From Arthrobacter pascens (GTDB lineage: Bacteria; Actinomycetota; Actinomycetes; Actinomycetales; Micrococcaceae), in the NCBI RefSeq assembly GCF_030816475.1, contig NZ_JAUSXF010000001.1, positions 2,108,001 to 2,172,000 on the forward strand: a stretch of DNA of 64,000 nucleotides. Reading direction: 5' to 3'. Position 1 is the stretch's first letter. Each line of letters opens with the position of its first letter. Positions 63,127 to 64,000 of the stretch are shown here, in pieces. Under the pieces are notes generated by a model. That model was not told the DNA's origin. It saw nothing but the letters and a program-made list of their open reading frames with translations, and ran no database searches. The position numbers were made by a program, and so were the translations under genes.

Positions 63127-63927
63127 CTAGCGCGGCAGGAAGGCATTGATAGCCTCCGCCACGCTGACAGGATCAATGACGTGGGCAAAGTGGTTCTGCC
63201 CGGGGAAAACATTCTCCGTCCCGTTCGCCAGCCTGTCCCGGAGGTGCCGCGAAGCGCCAACCAGGTGCACGGGACTCACCTCGCCGACAAGCAGGAGCGT
63301 CGGGACGTCTGTCTCGCTGTACCGCTGGACCAACACATCGGTCTTATCAATCTCGGCCAGCTCGCGGGTCCAGGTGGGACTGAGCGCCACCATCCCGGCC
63401 CACAGCGGCGATGAAGCCAGGGCCTCGGTATCTTCCGGTGAGATGCGCAGGAAATGTTCCGCAGCCACGCGCATGGCTTTGTCTCCGTCGCCAGCTTCCA
63501 CAGCGGCGGCGTATAGCCCCAGCGCGGCCCCGGCTGTGGGTGCGTCCACAGGCAGCGGGGGCTCGTAGAGTACGAGCGAGGAGACGGAGGCGCCGGTGCG
63601 GACGGCTTCGAGGGCGCAGATCGCCCCGTAGGAATGGCCCAGCAGGGCGGATCCTTCGCCGGCAACAGCCAGCACGGCTTTGATGTCGTCGGATTCGGTG
63701 TCCAGCGAGTATTCCGCGGCATCCGCGCTGAGGCCGCGGCCACGGCGGTCCATGATGTAGACAGTGTGGCTGGCGGCCAGTTGCCCGGCCACTGGCAGCC
63801 ATTGCTCACCGGTCGAGATGCTGCCATGGACCAGGACGATCGGGCTGCCGGAACCAAGTGTGCGGTAGCCAATCGAGGTGCCGTCTGTGGACTGTACTGC
63901 GTGCTCGGTGATGACCTGGGTTTCCAA
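63127..63927 (-). CDS. alpha/beta hydrolase
   Basis: Protein of 266 aa starting at TTG 63927, with AAGGAG ahead. The oxyanion region is VLVHGSISTGEQWLPVAG, the nucleophile elbow GHSYGAI (Ser), and the catalytic His is in GQNHFAHVIDP. The lid region between is about 60 residues. It resembles ester or lactone hydrolases of the arylesterase kind. The substrate is unknown. The next gene on the same strand is 100 bp downstream, so it may be separate. Upstream is only 70 bp of the window. Confidence 0.88.
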   Translation of the reverse strand: METQVITEHAVQSTDGTSIGYRTLGSGSPIVLVHGSISTGEQWLPVAGQLAASHTVYIMDRRGRGLSADAAEYSLDTESDDIKAVLAVAGEGSALLGHSYGAICALEAVRTGASVSSLVLYEPPLPVDAPTAGAALGLYAAAVEAGDGDKAMRVAAEHFLRISPEDTEALASSPLWAGMVALSPTWTRELAEIDKTDVLVQRYSETDVPTLLLVGEVSPVHLVGASRHLRDRLANGTENVFPGQNHFAHVIDPVSVAEAINAFLPR

Positions 63928-64000
63928 CGGGACTCCTTAGTTGTGTCTTTTGTTGAGGGACGTATCTGGATCTGGGACTTTCTGCCGGACGGATGTCCGA

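Overview
The window is chromosomal DNA from a high-GC actinobacterium, most likely Arthrobacter, Pseudarthrobacter or a close relative in the Micrococcaceae. The evidence is the strong GC bias with frequent GTG/TTG starts, a mycothiol-type maleylpyruvate isomerase, CoaE fused to a GrpB domain, an Eis-type acetyltransferase, an EF-G2-like factor and the rpsA / coaE / uvrB / polA housekeeping block. I see no tRNA, rRNA, CRISPR array, insertion sequence or prophage.

Layout. 1-9.3 kb: a truncated ABC exporter half, trans-aconitate methyltransferase (tam), a DUF3516-type helicase, a GNAT enzyme, an S33 alpha/beta hydrolase, an MFS exporter, and terC behind a probable yybP-ykoY (Mn2+) riboswitch. 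9.5-22 kb: the housekeeping block (uvrB, coaE-GrpB, yigZ, GNAT, rpsA with a clear promoter and a strong convergent terminator, eis-like gene, a SRPBCC/ArsR pair with a dyad cluster upstream, DUF1349, polA, a hotdog thioesterase). 22-25.8 kb: a reductase of the RibD/DHFR type, phosphate permease pit with a coupled two-helix protein, a HAD protein and an unknown membrane-anchored protein.

25.8-32.1 kb is a complete gentisate catabolic unit: 3-hydroxybenzoate 6-hydroxylase and an aromatic-acid MFS importer on one strand, and an IclR regulator followed by gentisate dioxygenase, fumarylpyruvate hydrolase and maleylpyruvate isomerase on the other. The same dyad, TTCTG-N5-CAGAA, sits at the regulator/importer junction and ahead of the dioxygenase, suggesting one regulator controls the unit.

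32.1-42.8 kb: VOC protein, yciO, a stand-alone LigD-type polymerase domain, alpha/beta hydrolase, EF-G2-like GTPase, a 50-aa ORF, hrpB broken by a one-base frameshift, a small conserved-looking protein, and a MctP-type permease with its DUF3311 partner. 43-49 kb: a transketolase with a tandem-repeat N-terminus coupled to a SnoaL-like protein, a decayed HtrA/PDZ fragment with compensating frameshifts, a 65-aa Cys-containing protein with a strong terminator, VOC, then a coupled redox module (YuiH-type molybdoenzyme, flavin reductase, DUF6510 zinc-ribbon) and a Nudix hydrolase.

49-64 kb: gamma-glutamyltransferase, SRPBCC, a glycogen-debranching-type glucosidase, an alpha-galactoside operon (binding protein, two permeases, GH36) with no ATPase gene of its own, a PadR regulator coupled to a membrane protein, NTF2-like protein, a divergent 2H-phosphoesterase-like protein, a ChaB-type protein and an alpha/beta hydrolase. 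The best candidates for undescribed biology are the YuiH/flavoprotein/DUF6510 module, the small unannotated ORFs, the transketolase tandem repeat and the inferred operators.
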